Shown here: one piece after another, positions 18,220-27,250 of the stretch
How positions within the stretch are numbered: the stretch's first letter is position 1
Layout: every line of letters starts with the position of its first letter
Notes under the pieces: model-generated
The model's input: the letters and a program-made list of their open reading frames with translations, nothing else
Told to the model about the DNA's origin: nothing
Database searches by the model: none
NCBI GenBank assembly: GCA_937775265.1
Contig: CALKBV010000001.1
Span: 1-62,611, forward strand
DNA from: an uncultured Pseudomonadales bacterium
GTDB lineage: Bacteria; Pseudomonadota; Gammaproteobacteria; Pseudomonadales; Azotimanducaceae
DNA length: 62,611 nt
Reading direction: 5' to 3'
Program-made: the position numbers and the translations under genes

Positions 18220-19131
18220 ATGAAAATCATGGTCACGGGCGGCGCCGGCTACATCGGCAACGAACTCGTCTATCGCCTTTCCGCAGAACCGGGTATCAAA
18301 GACATCCTGGTCTACGACAACCTGTGCAAAGGTAACTACAACCTGTTCACCGGTTTACGGAAGGTACCTACCAATAACGTTCGTTTCATTCAGGCCGATA
18401 TTTTGGATTCGCGAAGTTTGCGTAAACACATGGACGGCGTAGATGTCGTCATTCATTTGGCGGCGAAGGTGGAAACACCATTCGCCGACCAAAACGCGCA
18501 CGACTTCGAACAAACCAACCATTGGGGCACTGCAGAAATTGTATACACCGCGGAAGAGGTTGGCGTACAACGGCTGATTTACCTGAGTAGCCAGTCTGTC
18601 TATGGTCACGGTGAAGCGTCAGCAGCCGACCACCCCCGAGTGCCGGACAGTTACTACGGCATTTCAAAAATGCGAGGCGAAGATCATGTCATCCGGCTGA
18701 TGGAAAAAATCCCGGTGCAGTTGATACGATGCGCCAACGTCTATGGATACTCTAAGAATCTGCGCGTAGAGACGCCTGTCAACCAGATGATCTTTGATGC
18801 CCATTTCACTAATCGAATAGCAATTCATGGGTCGCCGGAACACAAGCAAACCCACATTAGTGTTTACCGCTTGGTTGAGGTCATGGCGCGCATGGTGAAC
18901 CGTGAAATGGAATCCGACGTTTACAATATGTCGCACAGGAAGATGTCGTCTCTCGACATGGTGGATGCTTTAAAAGAGCTCTACCCGTGTCTTGAAACTA
19001 TTTTTGTTGACCAACACATTCCGTTACGTGACTTAACCATGGAGTGTGATGAACGCCTTCAGGAAATGTTACCTGAAGACACCACGATGGTTGAGGATTT
19101 AGTTAAGTTTCAAGAGCTCTTTACCTTCTAA
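18220..19131 (+). CDS. NAD-dependent sugar epimerase/dehydratase (extended SDR)
   Basis: A 303-residue extended short-chain dehydrogenase with the Rossmann motif GGAGYIGNEL (7-16), the HLAAKVETPFA region, LSSQSVYGHGE and the catalytic pair in YYGISK. It resembles UDP-glucose 4-epimerase-like proteins, but the substrate cannot be fixed. It is tightly coupled to cysH (1-base gap), an unusual partner that suggests a sugar-nucleotide step linked to sulfate use, perhaps a sulfated surface glycan (inference). The start ATG 18220 is unambiguous. Confidence 0.85.
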   Translation: MKIMVTGGAGYIGNELVYRLSAEPGIKDILVYDNLCKGNYNLFTGLRKVPTNNVRFIQADILDSRSLRKHMDGVDVVIHLAAKVETPFADQNAHDFEQTNHWGTAEIVYTAEEVGVQRLIYLSSQSVYGHGEASAADHPRVPDSYYGISKMRGEDHVIRLMEKIPVQLIRCANVYGYSKNLRVETPVNQMIFDAHFTNRIAIHGSPEHKQTHISVYRLVEVMARMVNREMESDVYNMSHRKMSSLDMVDALKELYPCLETIFVDQHIPLRDLTMECDERLQEMLPEDTTMVEDLVKFQELFTF

Positions 19132-19408
19132 AAACTCTCGAATCGTTTGTTCTTAGGCAATGTACTCCTATCTTTATGCTGATTGCAGCGATGGCTTGTG
19201 TATCTTGTCTATTACTTGGCGCGGGGGTATTGCGTGCGCCGCTAGGATGATCAAAAAGCGTCTGGTGTCTCGGTCGGTCCTACCAATTTAGCTGTGTGAG
19301 AGTTGACAAAAGCAATGCTGGTGCCAGCAGAAATCCTAACAAGTGTCTGTTTGAAGATGATAAAACTGTTATCGAGGGAAATTTCGAACCAACCTTGAGG
19401 CCTAGTTC
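19132..19408. other. Gene-free gap before the tRNA pair
   Basis: No gene, repeat copy or clear terminator is recognised here; short frames of about 40 codons show no protein-like text. Confidence 0.5.
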
Positions 19409-19436
19409 TTGACTAGTACTGTTTGAAGAGTACAAT
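19409..19436 (+). promoter_or_regulatory. Sigma-70 promoter of the tRNA pair
   Basis: TTGACT at 19409-19414, a 16-base spacer, TACAAT at 19431-19436. Transcription would start about 19443, some 14 bases before tRNA-Val. Confidence 0.75.
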
Positions 19437-19456
19437 TCGCTTTCCCAAAATGACTT

Positions 19457-19532
19457 GGGTGTTTAGCTCAGTTGGGAGAGCGACGGCCTTACAAGCCGTA
19501 GGTCGCAGGTTCGACCCCTGCAACACCCACCA
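19457..19532 (+). tRNA. tRNA-Val (TAC)
   Basis: A 76-base cloverleaf: acceptor GGGTGTT/AACACCC, anticodon stem ACGGC/GCCGT, loop CTTACAA with anticodon TAC at 19490-19492, T arm GGTTCGACC, encoded CCA. It is followed 20 bases later by tRNA-Asp, the usual Val-Asp pair. Confidence 0.97.
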
Positions 19533-19552
19533 ACAATAAAATTTCATTCTTT

Positions 19553-19629
19553 GGACCGGTAGTTCAGCTGGTTAGAATGCCGGCCTGTCACGCCGGAGGT
19601 CGCGGGTTCAAATCCCGTCCGGTCCGCCA
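19553..19629 (+). tRNA. tRNA-Asp (GTC)
   Basis: A 77-base cloverleaf: acceptor GGACCGG/CCGGTCC, anticodon stem CCGGC/GCCGG, loop CTGTCAC with anticodon GTC at 19587-19589, T arm GGTTCAAATCC, discriminator G and encoded CCA. Confidence 0.97.
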
Positions 19630-19698
19630 TTTTTATTATTGTACATCCAGCGATATCTTCCGATTGTTCAATTGGCTAAAGGTCGACAAAGCTGCGCA

Positions 19699-19801
19699 GT
19701 AAAGGCTGTTGTCTAGCCTTTACTTGGTCACCTCGCACGTTTTCATTTTGACTCTGACTCTGTCAGAGCCAAACCTATCGAGCTGTTAGCTCACAACTCG
19801 A
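19699..19801. other. Three successive hairpins downstream of the tRNA pair
   Basis: Perfect or near-perfect inverted repeats: GTAAAGGCT/AGCCTTTAC (19699-19723), CTCTGAC/GTCAGAG with TTTG/CAAA extension (19747-19773), and TCGAG-TGT/ACA-CTCGA (19778-19801). None has a T-run, so they are not standard terminators. They could be processing signals of the tRNA transcript or part of a small structured RNA. Confidence 0.5.
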
Positions 19802-20180
19802 TCACTGACATCAGATTGAATGTCTGCGTCCGCTTGTTTGTTCCACTAACGAGCTACTCCTTGTTCAAACGGTAAATTGCCTAAATGGGGTTTGGTGACC
19901 CGGACGTCTTCTGAGTAATTTTTTGTTGGCAAGTCCGATACAGCACATTCATTGTTGTCGTCTCGTCTTGCTGGTGTCGCCGATACGTCGGATTATCGAC
20001 GATTGCTCAGTATCCAAAGAGGGATTGAGAGTAATATTTCGCTATTGATGACCAGCCTAGCTGCTGCCGCGGTAAATCGGTGCTGGAGAGCCATCAAGCG
20101 CACGCTTTGACTAACAAAAAGCGAGTGGTTGAGAGCGTATACAGGCGTCTAGTTTCGGTTACCGCAGGAGGGGCGGCATG
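19802..20180. other. Gene-free gap before cysE
   Basis: About 380 bases without a recognisable gene, repeat copy or RNA. The left end may belong to the structured stretch upstream; the right end meets the 3' end of cysE on the other strand. Confidence 0.5.
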
Positions 20181-21020
20181 CTAAAAGCATTGGTCCACAT
20201 CCTCGGCGGGAGAACTGCCAGTGGGTTTCCCAACAACTTCAGCAGGGACGCCAGCAACAGTGACATGCGCTGGCACGTCTTTCATCACAACACTGCCGGC
20301 GCCTACTTTGGCGCCTTCGCCGATGTCTATATTACCAATGATAGAGGCCGCGGCACCGATTAAGACGCCGTGCCGTACTTTGGGGTGGCGGTCACCCTGT
20401 ACTTTGCCAGTGCCGCCCAGGGTCACACCATGGAGCATGGTGACATCGTCTTCCACCACGGCGGTTTCGCCGATAACAATGCCTGTTGCATGGTCAAACA
20501 TGATGCCGCAGCCAATGCTGGCGGCAGGGTGAATGTCTACACCGAAGATTGCGCTCATCTGGTTCTGGAAGTAGAACGCCAGGCTGTGCCGTTCCTGCGT
20601 CCATAGCCAGTGCGCAATGCGGTAAGACTGGAGTGCGTGGAAGCCCTTATAAAACAGTAAGGGTGTTGAATAGCTGTTGCATGCCGGGTCGCGCTCACGA
20701 ATGGCCTTGATATCAATTTCTGCGGCGCGAATGATCGAGGGCTCTTCCCGGTAGGCTTCTTCGATAATCTCCCGGATCGCCATAGAAGACACCACGGAGC
20801 TATCCAGTTTGCCTGCCAGAAGGAAGCTGAGCGCGCCCTCAAAGGTATCGTGGTTCAGAACCGTCGCGTGAAAGAAGGTCGACATGATGGGCTCGAAATC
20901 GGCGCGAAGTTTCACCTCGTGGCGAATCGCCTGCCATAGTGAGCCGGCCGATGCGATGTCCTCGATATTGTTTTCTTCTGCCAGTTCCCTCGCGTAACGG
21001 GAGTTGATCCTGGAGTTCAT
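20181..21020 (-). CDS. cysE: Serine O-acetyltransferase
   Basis: Makes O-acetylserine, the carbon skeleton for cysteine. The 279 residues have the N-terminal helical SATase domain and the left-handed beta-helix from about 150 on: AASIGCGIMFDHATGIVIGE, LHGVTLGGTG and GDRHPKVRHGVLIGAAA, with the catalytic His residues in DHATG and LHGV. The C-terminal tail (DVDQCF) is the region where cysteine inhibition and cysteine synthase docking occur in relatives, although the usual terminal Ile is replaced by Phe. It is divergent from the nadK side. It is the third sulfur-assimilation locus in the window. Confidence 0.95.
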   Translation of the reverse strand: MNSRINSRYARELAEENNIEDIASAGSLWQAIRHEVKLRADFEPIMSTFFHATVLNHDTFEGALSFLLAGKLDSSVVSSMAIREIIEEAYREEPSIIRAAEIDIKAIRERDPACNSYSTPLLFYKGFHALQSYRIAHWLWTQERHSLAFYFQNQMSAIFGVDIHPAASIGCGIMFDHATGIVIGETAVVEDDVTMLHGVTLGGTGKVQGDRHPKVRHGVLIGAAASIIGNIDIGEGAKVGAGSVVMKDVPAHVTVAGVPAEVVGKPTGSSPAEDVDQCF

Positions 21021-21138
21021 GTCTTACCCTCTGCCTGGCGCGCAATTTTGCGCTGTTTTATAGGATTATCAAGGGTCAAACCATTCGATATTGGAATAAT
21101 TACTATGTGTTTGCTGATAAATAGCGCTGAGAGATCTC

Positions 21139-21264
21139 ATGATTGAATGGCCCTTAGAAGTGGCAGAGTCGATAAAGGGCGATCTCTGTTTGAATATTTC
21201 AGGTATCTGGCATTTAATGCGCCTCTTGGATGAATTTGGTGTGGCGTTAGATGGCTTCATTTAA
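21139..21264 (+). CDS. Possible 41-residue protein overlapping nadK
   Basis: A short frame (MIEWPLEVAESIKGDLCLNI and onward to GVALDGFI) overlaps the nadK start by 14 bases. GAGAG five bases before the ATG could serve as ribosome binding site, and amino-acid use looks natural. No family is recognised. It could be a leader peptide coupled to nadK or chance. Confidence 0.35.
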   Translation: MIEWPLEVAESIKGDLCLNISGIWHLMRLLDEFGVALDGFI

Positions 21265-22126
21265 CCGTATAGGGCTGGTTGCTCGCGTCGCCAGTGACCA
21301 GGTGCGTGATTCCCTGATAACTGTTGAACAATTTCTGCTTTCTAATGGCGTTGAGATTTTTGTTGAGCAGGTGTCTGCTGCTGCCCTTGGTGGCGACAAC
21401 AGGGCTATTTCCAGTCTGGAAGAGATGGGTGCCAGCTGTGATTTGCTGATTGCGGTAGGCGGTGATGGCAATATCCTGAGTACCGCCCGGGTAATGGCGC
21501 CCTTTGGTGTGCCCATTCTTGGGATTAACCGCGGCAAACTAGGATTCCTTGCCGATGTCTCGCCCGATGAAATTGAAGCGCGCTTAGGTGAAGTCCTTTC
21601 CGGCGACTACACCACGGAAGAACACTTCCTGCTGGAGGGCGAGGTTGAAGGTCACGATGAAGTGCCCTGCGCCCTTAACGAAATACTGATTCATTCGGTG
21701 AACATGCCGAAGATGATCGAGGTGGAACTCTACGTAAACGACCAGTTCGTCTACACGTTGAACTCAGATGGTTTGATTGTTTCATCACCAACCGGTTCAA
21801 CGGCTTATGCGCTATCTGCCGGTGGTCCTATTATGCACCCAAGCCTTGACGCCATTGTGCTGGTGCCCATGTTCCCTCATTCACTCAATAACCGGCCACT
21901 GGTGGTGCCAGGAGGCGATGAAATCAGGATTGTCATCGGCTCCGACACTCAGATGAAAGCGAAAGTCAGCTTTGACTCGCATCTTGAATTCCAGATTGAA
22001 CCCGGTGATTCACTTCTGATTCGTAAAAAGCCTGAGCATCTCGTACTGGTGCACCCTCCGGGTCACAGCTTCTATGGGGCCTGCAAAAGTAAACTCGACT
22101 GGGCCAGTCGTAATACCAATCATTGA
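21251..22126 (+). CDS. nadK: NAD kinase
   Basis: Phosphorylates NAD to NADP in the cytoplasm. The 291 residues carry the GGDGN motif (IAVGGDGNILSTAR; GGDG is the family signature), ILGINRGKLGFLADV, and SPTGSTAYALSAGGPIMHP of the NAD-binding domain. The length is normal. The start ATG 21251 lies inside a possible 41-codon upstream frame. It is monocistronic and divergent from cysE. Confidence 0.96.
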   Translation: MASFNRIGLVARVASDQVRDSLITVEQFLLSNGVEIFVEQVSAAALGGDNRAISSLEEMGASCDLLIAVGGDGNILSTARVMAPFGVPILGINRGKLGFLADVSPDEIEARLGEVLSGDYTTEEHFLLEGEVEGHDEVPCALNEILIHSVNMPKMIEVELYVNDQFVYTLNSDGLIVSSPTGSTAYALSAGGPIMHPSLDAIVLVPMFPHSLNNRPLVVPGGDEIRIVIGSDTQMKAKVSFDSHLEFQIEPGDSLLIRKKPEHLVLVHPPGHSFYGACKSKLDWASRNTNH

Positions 22127-22191
22127 ATCGTTGTGGCGCTATTGGTCGTTGCAGGATTAGATAGAGTTTCTGAATAGAAAAGCCACGTTCC

Positions 22192-22531
22192 ATGATCTCT
22201 CGTCAGTTGAAAAATTTAGCCCTCTTTACTTTTATACTCGTTATTTTCAGTGCTCCAGCGGTCTTCGCGGTGCCTACGGGTCCGATTAACGGTAAAGTCA
22301 CCTTGGTATTGGGCGAGGTGTCTGGACAGGATCAGGATGGTGATACGGTTGTGGTTGAGCGGTGTACTGATCTATATGGAGGCTATACCCTTGACACTGC
22401 CGCTGGCCGTGGCTACGTAGATCCAGACACCTAATGATGTTGGTGTTATTTCGGTGCCAGAATCTGCGCCCGCTGGAGGTGCTGAGGAAATCGTAGATAC
22501 CAATGGCAGCGCGTCTACTACTGAAAAATAA
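22192..22531 (+). CDS. Small secreted protein, frameshifted, unknown
   Basis: Starts with a signal peptide (NLALFTFILVIFSAPAVFA). The mature region is rich in Asp, Gly and Val (LVLGEVSGQDQDGD) and stops at 22432 in the present frame. One base further the text goes on as PNDVGVISVPESAPAGGAEE to a stop at 22529-22531. A missing base in the short C run at about 22429 would give a protein of about 113 residues. No family is recognised. It sits between nadK and the broken gmd, close to the original glycan genes. Confidence 0.5.
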
Positions 22532-23187
<656 letters not shown>

Positions 23188-23207
23188 ATTGTGGTTAATC
23201 CGAGGAG

Positions 23208-23388
23208 AGATCTCTCCGTTCCGGCTTTGCCTCCGGTCGAGATGACGGGTTGAGGGGCATCACCTTCCGTCATTTCGGCGAAGCCCGAAAAACTCGCTCG
23301 TCATTTCTACGGAGCCCGAAGGGCGATTGGAGAAACCTTTTGCCCGCGAGACTGTCTTTAGAGATCTCTCCATTTCGGTCGAGATGAC
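23208..23388. repeat. Opposed copies of the intergenic repeat
   Basis: Minus copy 23208-23246; plus copies at 23269-23294 (partial) and 23300-23339; minus copy 23362-23388. The plus copy and the last minus copy face each other around a TGCCCGCGAGACTG spacer, the same arrangement as at 38.4 and 42.6 kb. Confidence 0.85.
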
Positions 23389-23461
23389 CAGTGCGTGGGC
23401 CTAAGATGACCGGAAGGTGGGTCTTAGGTGACGGCTTGGTGTGTCTGAGGTGACGGCTTGG

Positions 23462-24040
23462 TTATAGGTCTTCAGGTGTGTCAACGTCCTTTAATACGCC
23501 AGGGTCATCTACAATCACCTCGATCACGTTTGACGTGTTCGCGTTCATTACCGGCCGGGCACCTTTGTCTCCTGTTAGCGCCGCTAGTTCATTGAAGTAG
23601 CTTGCTGCGAACCCGACTGGATGGCCGACTTGACCATTGTGTGTTGGCGCGATTATTGGATTGTTTGTTCGGTTAGCGGTGAAAGCCTCCTTCAAGTGGT
23701 TGATGGTCGCTTGTTGTAAGTGCGGCATATCTGCCAGGAATATAAAAACACCGTCCCAGTTGTTCACTTGCCGTATTGTGTTGGCAAGGCTATGTCCCAT
23801 GCCCAATGCAGAATCCGGCGCCTGGAAAATGTTGAGCTTTGGGTCGTTGATCAGGGTTGAGAGTTCTTCAGCGAGTGCATTATCGCCGTAGCGCAGTGCC
23901 AGAGTGACTTCGTCGAAACAGGTGAGGGCCGTCTCAACTGATTGTTGAATCACCATCTTGCCATTGGGCAGTGTTGCTTTTCGTTTGTCGCCGCCAAATC
24001 GACGGGAGCTGCCAGCGGCTAGTACGATCGCACCATACAT
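23462..24040 (-). CDS. mocA: MocA-like molybdenum cofactor nucleotidyltransferase
   Basis: A 192-residue nucleotidyltransferase with IVLAAGSSRRFGGDKR at the N-terminus (nucleotide loop), FIFLADMPHL (metal-binding Asp) and VGHPVGF. Members of this group attach CMP to molybdopterin for xanthine-dehydrogenase-type enzymes, or act with XdhC. It starts immediately after the xdhC stop (TAAATG), so the two are one operon. No dehydrogenase large subunit is in the window. The exact nucleotide preference is not provable from the sequence. Confidence 0.8.
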   Translation of the reverse strand: MYGAIVLAAGSSRRFGGDKRKATLPNGKMVIQQSVETALTCFDEVTLALRYGDNALAEELSTLINDPKLNIFQAPDSALGMGHSLANTIRQVNNWDGVFIFLADMPHLQQATINHLKEAFTANRTNNPIIAPTHNGQVGHPVGFAASYFNELAALTGDKGARPVMNANTSNVIEVIVDDPGVLKDVDTPEDL

Positions 24041-25072
24041 TTATCCGGCAACGGCTTGCTTCTGGCGGAAGTCAGCCTCCAGGGCATGGTCTTTTTCACT
24101 GCGAAGTGCCGTTAACTGCGCAAGAATAGCGATAGCGATTTCAGCCGGCGTTTTACTGCCGAGGGGCAGGCCAACGGGCGCGTGTAACTTGTTGATCTGC
24201 TGTTCGCTAAGATCAAGCTGCAAGAGCCGTTCACGGCGCTTGGCGGAAGTTCTGACCGATCCCATAGCGCCGATGAAAAATGAGTCGGTTGTTAGCGCCT
24301 CCATCAGGCCCATGTCATCGATTCGCGGATCATGGGTGAGCGCGATGATCGCCGAGAAGTAGTCGTCCGCATACTGACGAACGGCGTCGTCCGGCATGTC
24401 GTTCACCAACTGGGTACCTTCGATGGCCCACTGCTCAATCATTTCTTCACGTGGATCACAGACGACGACATGGTAGTCCAGCATCTGCGCCATCTGCGCC
24501 AGGTACTGTGACACCTGACCCGCGCCAATCAAGAACAATTGGTACCTGGGGCCGTAGGTTTGCACCAGGTGCTTTTCGTTGGGTGTGGCTGAATTTTTGA
24601 ACTCGCCGGTGAACTGCAGGTGCTTGAAGCGATCCCTGTCTTCTACGGTGATTTCGCCGGTTGCGATATCAACTTTGCGTTCTATGCATTCCCGTTGCGC
24701 CAGACGATGGGTGATGGCCTCAAATTGAGGCAGATTGGTTTTGCCCATCTGGGGTTCGACAACGATATGTAACTGGCCGCCGCAGGGCAGGCCGAAACGT
24801 TCGCTTTCTTCGGTCGTCTTGCCGTATAGCATGACCTCTGGGTTTTTGGTGGCGAGTTCTCCGTTAGTGATTTTTTCCAGCAGGTCTTCCTCGATGCAGC
24901 CGCCGGAAAGGGAGCCGGCAACATGACCGTCTTCGTTGCAGCACAGCAGTGATCCCACGGGCCGGGGTGATGAGCCCCAGGTTTTAACCACGGTGGCGAG
25001 CCAGGCTTTTTTGCCAGCCTTGATCCAGCGGGTCAGTTGGGACAGGACTTGTTGGTCTGCGTTTTCAATCAT
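24041..25072 (-). CDS. XdhC/CoxI family molybdoenzyme maturation factor
   Basis: A 343-residue protein with an N-terminal XdhC_CoxI domain (TVVKTWGSSPRPVGS, GSLSGGCIEEDLL) and a C-terminal Rossmann XdhC_C domain (LFLIGAGQVSQYLA, FIGAMGSVRTSAKRRERL). Such proteins bind and sulfurate the molybdenum cofactor before insertion into xanthine- or CO-dehydrogenase-like enzymes. It is directly followed by mocA. Its upstream side is packed with repeat copies, so the promoter is unclear. Confidence 0.9.
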   Translation of the reverse strand: MIENADQQVLSQLTRWIKAGKKAWLATVVKTWGSSPRPVGSLLCCNEDGHVAGSLSGGCIEEDLLEKITNGELATKNPEVMLYGKTTEESERFGLPCGGQLHIVVEPQMGKTNLPQFEAITHRLAQRECIERKVDIATGEITVEDRDRFKHLQFTGEFKNSATPNEKHLVQTYGPRYQLFLIGAGQVSQYLAQMAQMLDYHVVVCDPREEMIEQWAIEGTQLVNDMPDDAVRQYADDYFSAIIALTHDPRIDDMGLMEALTTDSFFIGAMGSVRTSAKRRERLLQLDLSEQQINKLHAPVGLPLGSKTPAEIAIAILAQLTALRSEKDHALEADFRQKQAVAG

Positions 25073-25095
25073 GTTTGTTGCTCTTCAGTAATTCG

Positions 25096-25371
25096 AGATC
25101 TCTCCGCTTCAGTCGAGATGGCAGTGTTCTCTGCGCTCGGTCGAGATGACGGTGGTGTTCGGTTCTCGTCATTTCTACGGTAGGCGAAGCCGCAACGGTG
25201 AAATCTCGTTCCTGGATCTCTCCGCTTTGTTCGCTGCGCTCACTCCGGTCGAGATGACAGTGTTCTCTCCGTTTCGGTCTAGATGACAGTGTTCTCGTCA
25301 CTCGGTCGAGATGACGGTGTTGTTCGGTTCTCGTCATTTCGACTGTAGGCGAAGCCGGAATGGAGAAATCT
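25096..25371. repeat. Dense repeat array, about seven copies
   Basis: Minus copies at 25096-25121, 25132-25150 (partial), 25215-25258 (long variant), 25264-25287 and 25295-25314 (partial); plus copies at 25168-25206 and 25333-25371. The last is followed by TGCTCGCGA. It is the densest stretch in the window, lying between divergent xdhC and the rhomboid gene. Confidence 0.88.
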
Positions 25372-25457
25372 CATGCTCGCGAAGCTGCCTTGCCGTAGAA
25401 TATCATTTTATACCTAATCCCTGTTCCCTTGCACAATCCCATTTTACAGGATTTTCC

Positions 25458-26342
25458 TTGATCAAAGCGCTCGAAATTCCGTCTGATATTAACCTTGCAG
25501 CCTTCAGCCGGTTCCTGTCATCCCGTGGGGTTAGGCACAGGATTACCGAACAAGGCCTGAACCAGGTGGTCTGGGTGCCGGGTGAGCAAGAACAGGGCTT
25601 CGTCCGGTCTGCCTATTCGCAATATACGGCTGGCGAACTTGAGTTGGATGAGGCGCCCATAGTGCAGACTCAGACGCAGATTGTCCCGCGGCTGTTGAGC
25701 GCCGTTCGCAGGTTTCCGCTGACCTTGTCGCTGATCGTTATTACTGCCCTGCTGTTTCCTGTGGGTATGGGCTTGGGCGACGGGGCTATTGATGGCCTGT
25801 TCGAACGATTGATGTTCCTGGCCTTAGAGGAGGTCAACGGCCAGCAGTATTTCACCACCATGAGCTTTACCGTTGAGCAGGGGCAGTGGTGGCGTTTCAT
25901 CACTCCTATGTTTATTCACTTTAGTTGGCTGCACATTGTGTTCAATCTTCTATGGGTCTGGGAGTTTGGCAGGAAAATTGAATTTACCAACGGTGCTGTT
26001 GTGCTGCTTGTTGTGGTGATTGCATCGTCTTTGGCGGCGAACGTCACGCAGTACCTGTTGTCCGGCCCAGGTCTGTTTGGTGGCATGTCCGGGGTAGTGT
26101 TTGGTTTGCTGGGCCACTCGTTGATTTGGAGTCGTCTTGTGCCGTCGAAAAGCATGGGTGTACCAAACGGCATCTACATTTTTATGCTGGCCTACCTGGT
26201 GATTGGTTTTACCGGGGTGATCGATTTGCTGGGGCTGGGCTCGCTTGCCAATGGCGCTCACCTGGGCGGATTGATCGGCGGCGTTGTTACAGGAGGCTTA
26301 GCTGGCCTTCTTGCGCGGCGGGGGCAGGCGCGTCCGTCGTGA
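25458..26342 (+). CDS. Rhomboid-family intramembrane serine protease, GlpG-like
   Basis: An inner-membrane protease of 294 residues. A cytoplasmic N-terminal domain (about 1-90) precedes six hydrophobic segments. The catalytic dyad is visible: Ser211 in GGMSGVVFG and His268 in GAHLGG; HFSWLHIVFNLLWVWEFG carries the conserved HxxxN-type stretch. The start is TTG at 25458 (LIKALEIPSD) with AGG seven bases ahead; the longer frame reads through repeats and is rejected. The end overlaps the convergent DUF2797 gene by 56 bases. Confidence 0.9.
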   Translation: MIKALEIPSDINLAAFSRFLSSRGVRHRITEQGLNQVVWVPGEQEQGFVRSAYSQYTAGELELDEAPIVQTQTQIVPRLLSAVRRFPLTLSLIVITALLFPVGMGLGDGAIDGLFERLMFLALEEVNGQQYFTTMSFTVEQGQWWRFITPMFIHFSWLHIVFNLLWVWEFGRKIEFTNGAVVLLVVVIASSLAANVTQYLLSGPGLFGGMSGVVFGLLGHSLIWSRLVPSKSMGVPNGIYIFMLAYLVIGFTGVIDLLGLGSLANGAHLGGLIGGVVTGGLAGLLARRGQARPS

Positions 26343-27168
26343 CCTCTACCTCGTAGCTGGTAAAACGCCTCAGGTTAATCACACCGACATCGAAGATCAG
26401 GTACTGGCCCTTAATGCCAAGTAGGGTGCCAGAGATTTCAGGTGTCTTATCCAAATTAAGGGAAACGACCTTGGTGGGGTACTGTTCTACCGGGTAGGTC
26501 AGTGTTTGCACCTCTGCGTCCAGGATCGGCTGTATAGCCTGTATGCCGAAACGGTGAATGAGTGGGTCAAGGTCGGGCTTAAGTTCTGCGAGTAATTCAT
26601 CGCGTATGGTCACCAGGTCCAGGTGCTCATTTTCACCACGCAACATTTTCTGCCAGTGGGTCTTGTCTGACACCAGTTTTTTGAACGCGACTTCCACGAA
26701 GCCTGATTGCTGCCGGGTCATGACGCTCATCACTGGCAGTGCCTGCACTGCGCCCTGGTCTATCCAGCGGGTAGGCAGGTTTTCTGGTCGGGTGATGCCG
26801 ACTTTAATGCCGGATGAATTCGCCAGATAAACAATGTGTGGTTGCATGCAGAAGTTTGCTGCGAAGTCAGCGTCGCGGCAGGTGCCCTGATCGAAGTGGC
26901 AGCGTTCCGGGCTGACAATACACAGATCACACTGGGCGAGTTTCTTAAAGCAGGGGTAACAATAACCCTGGCTGAAGCTTTTTTTGCTGGCGCGGCCGCA
27001 CTCAAGGCATTCGATGGTGCCCAGGTGTTTAAGGGTGACCTTCTGGCCTATGTATTCATTCAGGGGGTACGCTTCGTCGTTCAACCGAAGAGAATATTGA
27101 ACCGGGTTCTGGGGATTGCAGCCGCCTGTTGGTAGCTGGCTGGACATCTTTCTAAGGAAACCGTGCAT
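26287..27168 (-). CDS. DUF2797 family protein
   Basis: A 293-residue cytoplasmic protein. The N-terminal part has two likely zinc-binding sets: ECLECGRASKKSFSQGYCYP and CDLCIVSPERCHFDQGTC. It continues with YLANSSGIKVGITR, reminiscent of a GIY-YIG-like core, and ends with IKGQYLIFDVGVINLRRF. The function is unknown. ATG 27168 is preferred because relatives start about 25 residues before PVQYSLRL; the frame also has ATG 27198 and TTG 27207. It is divergent from pepN and convergent with the rhomboid gene. Confidence 0.85.
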   Translation of the reverse strand: MHGFLRKMSSQLPTGGCNPQNPVQYSLRLNDEAYPLNEYIGQKVTLKHLGTIECLECGRASKKSFSQGYCYPCFKKLAQCDLCIVSPERCHFDQGTCRDADFAANFCMQPHIVYLANSSGIKVGITRPENLPTRWIDQGAVQALPVMSVMTRQQSGFVEVAFKKLVSDKTHWQKMLRGENEHLDLVTIRDELLAELKPDLDPLIHRFGIQAIQPILDAEVQTLTYPVEQYPTKVVSLNLDKTPEISGTLLGIKGQYLIFDVGVINLRRFTSYEVEVTTDAPAPAAQEGQLSLL

Positions 27169-27250
27169 GAGCGATAGTGTACAGGAGAAGGGGGTCATTT
27201 CGAGCAAAATGGCTTAAAATTCGCGTCCCGAAATGTAATGCGAGCCCACT

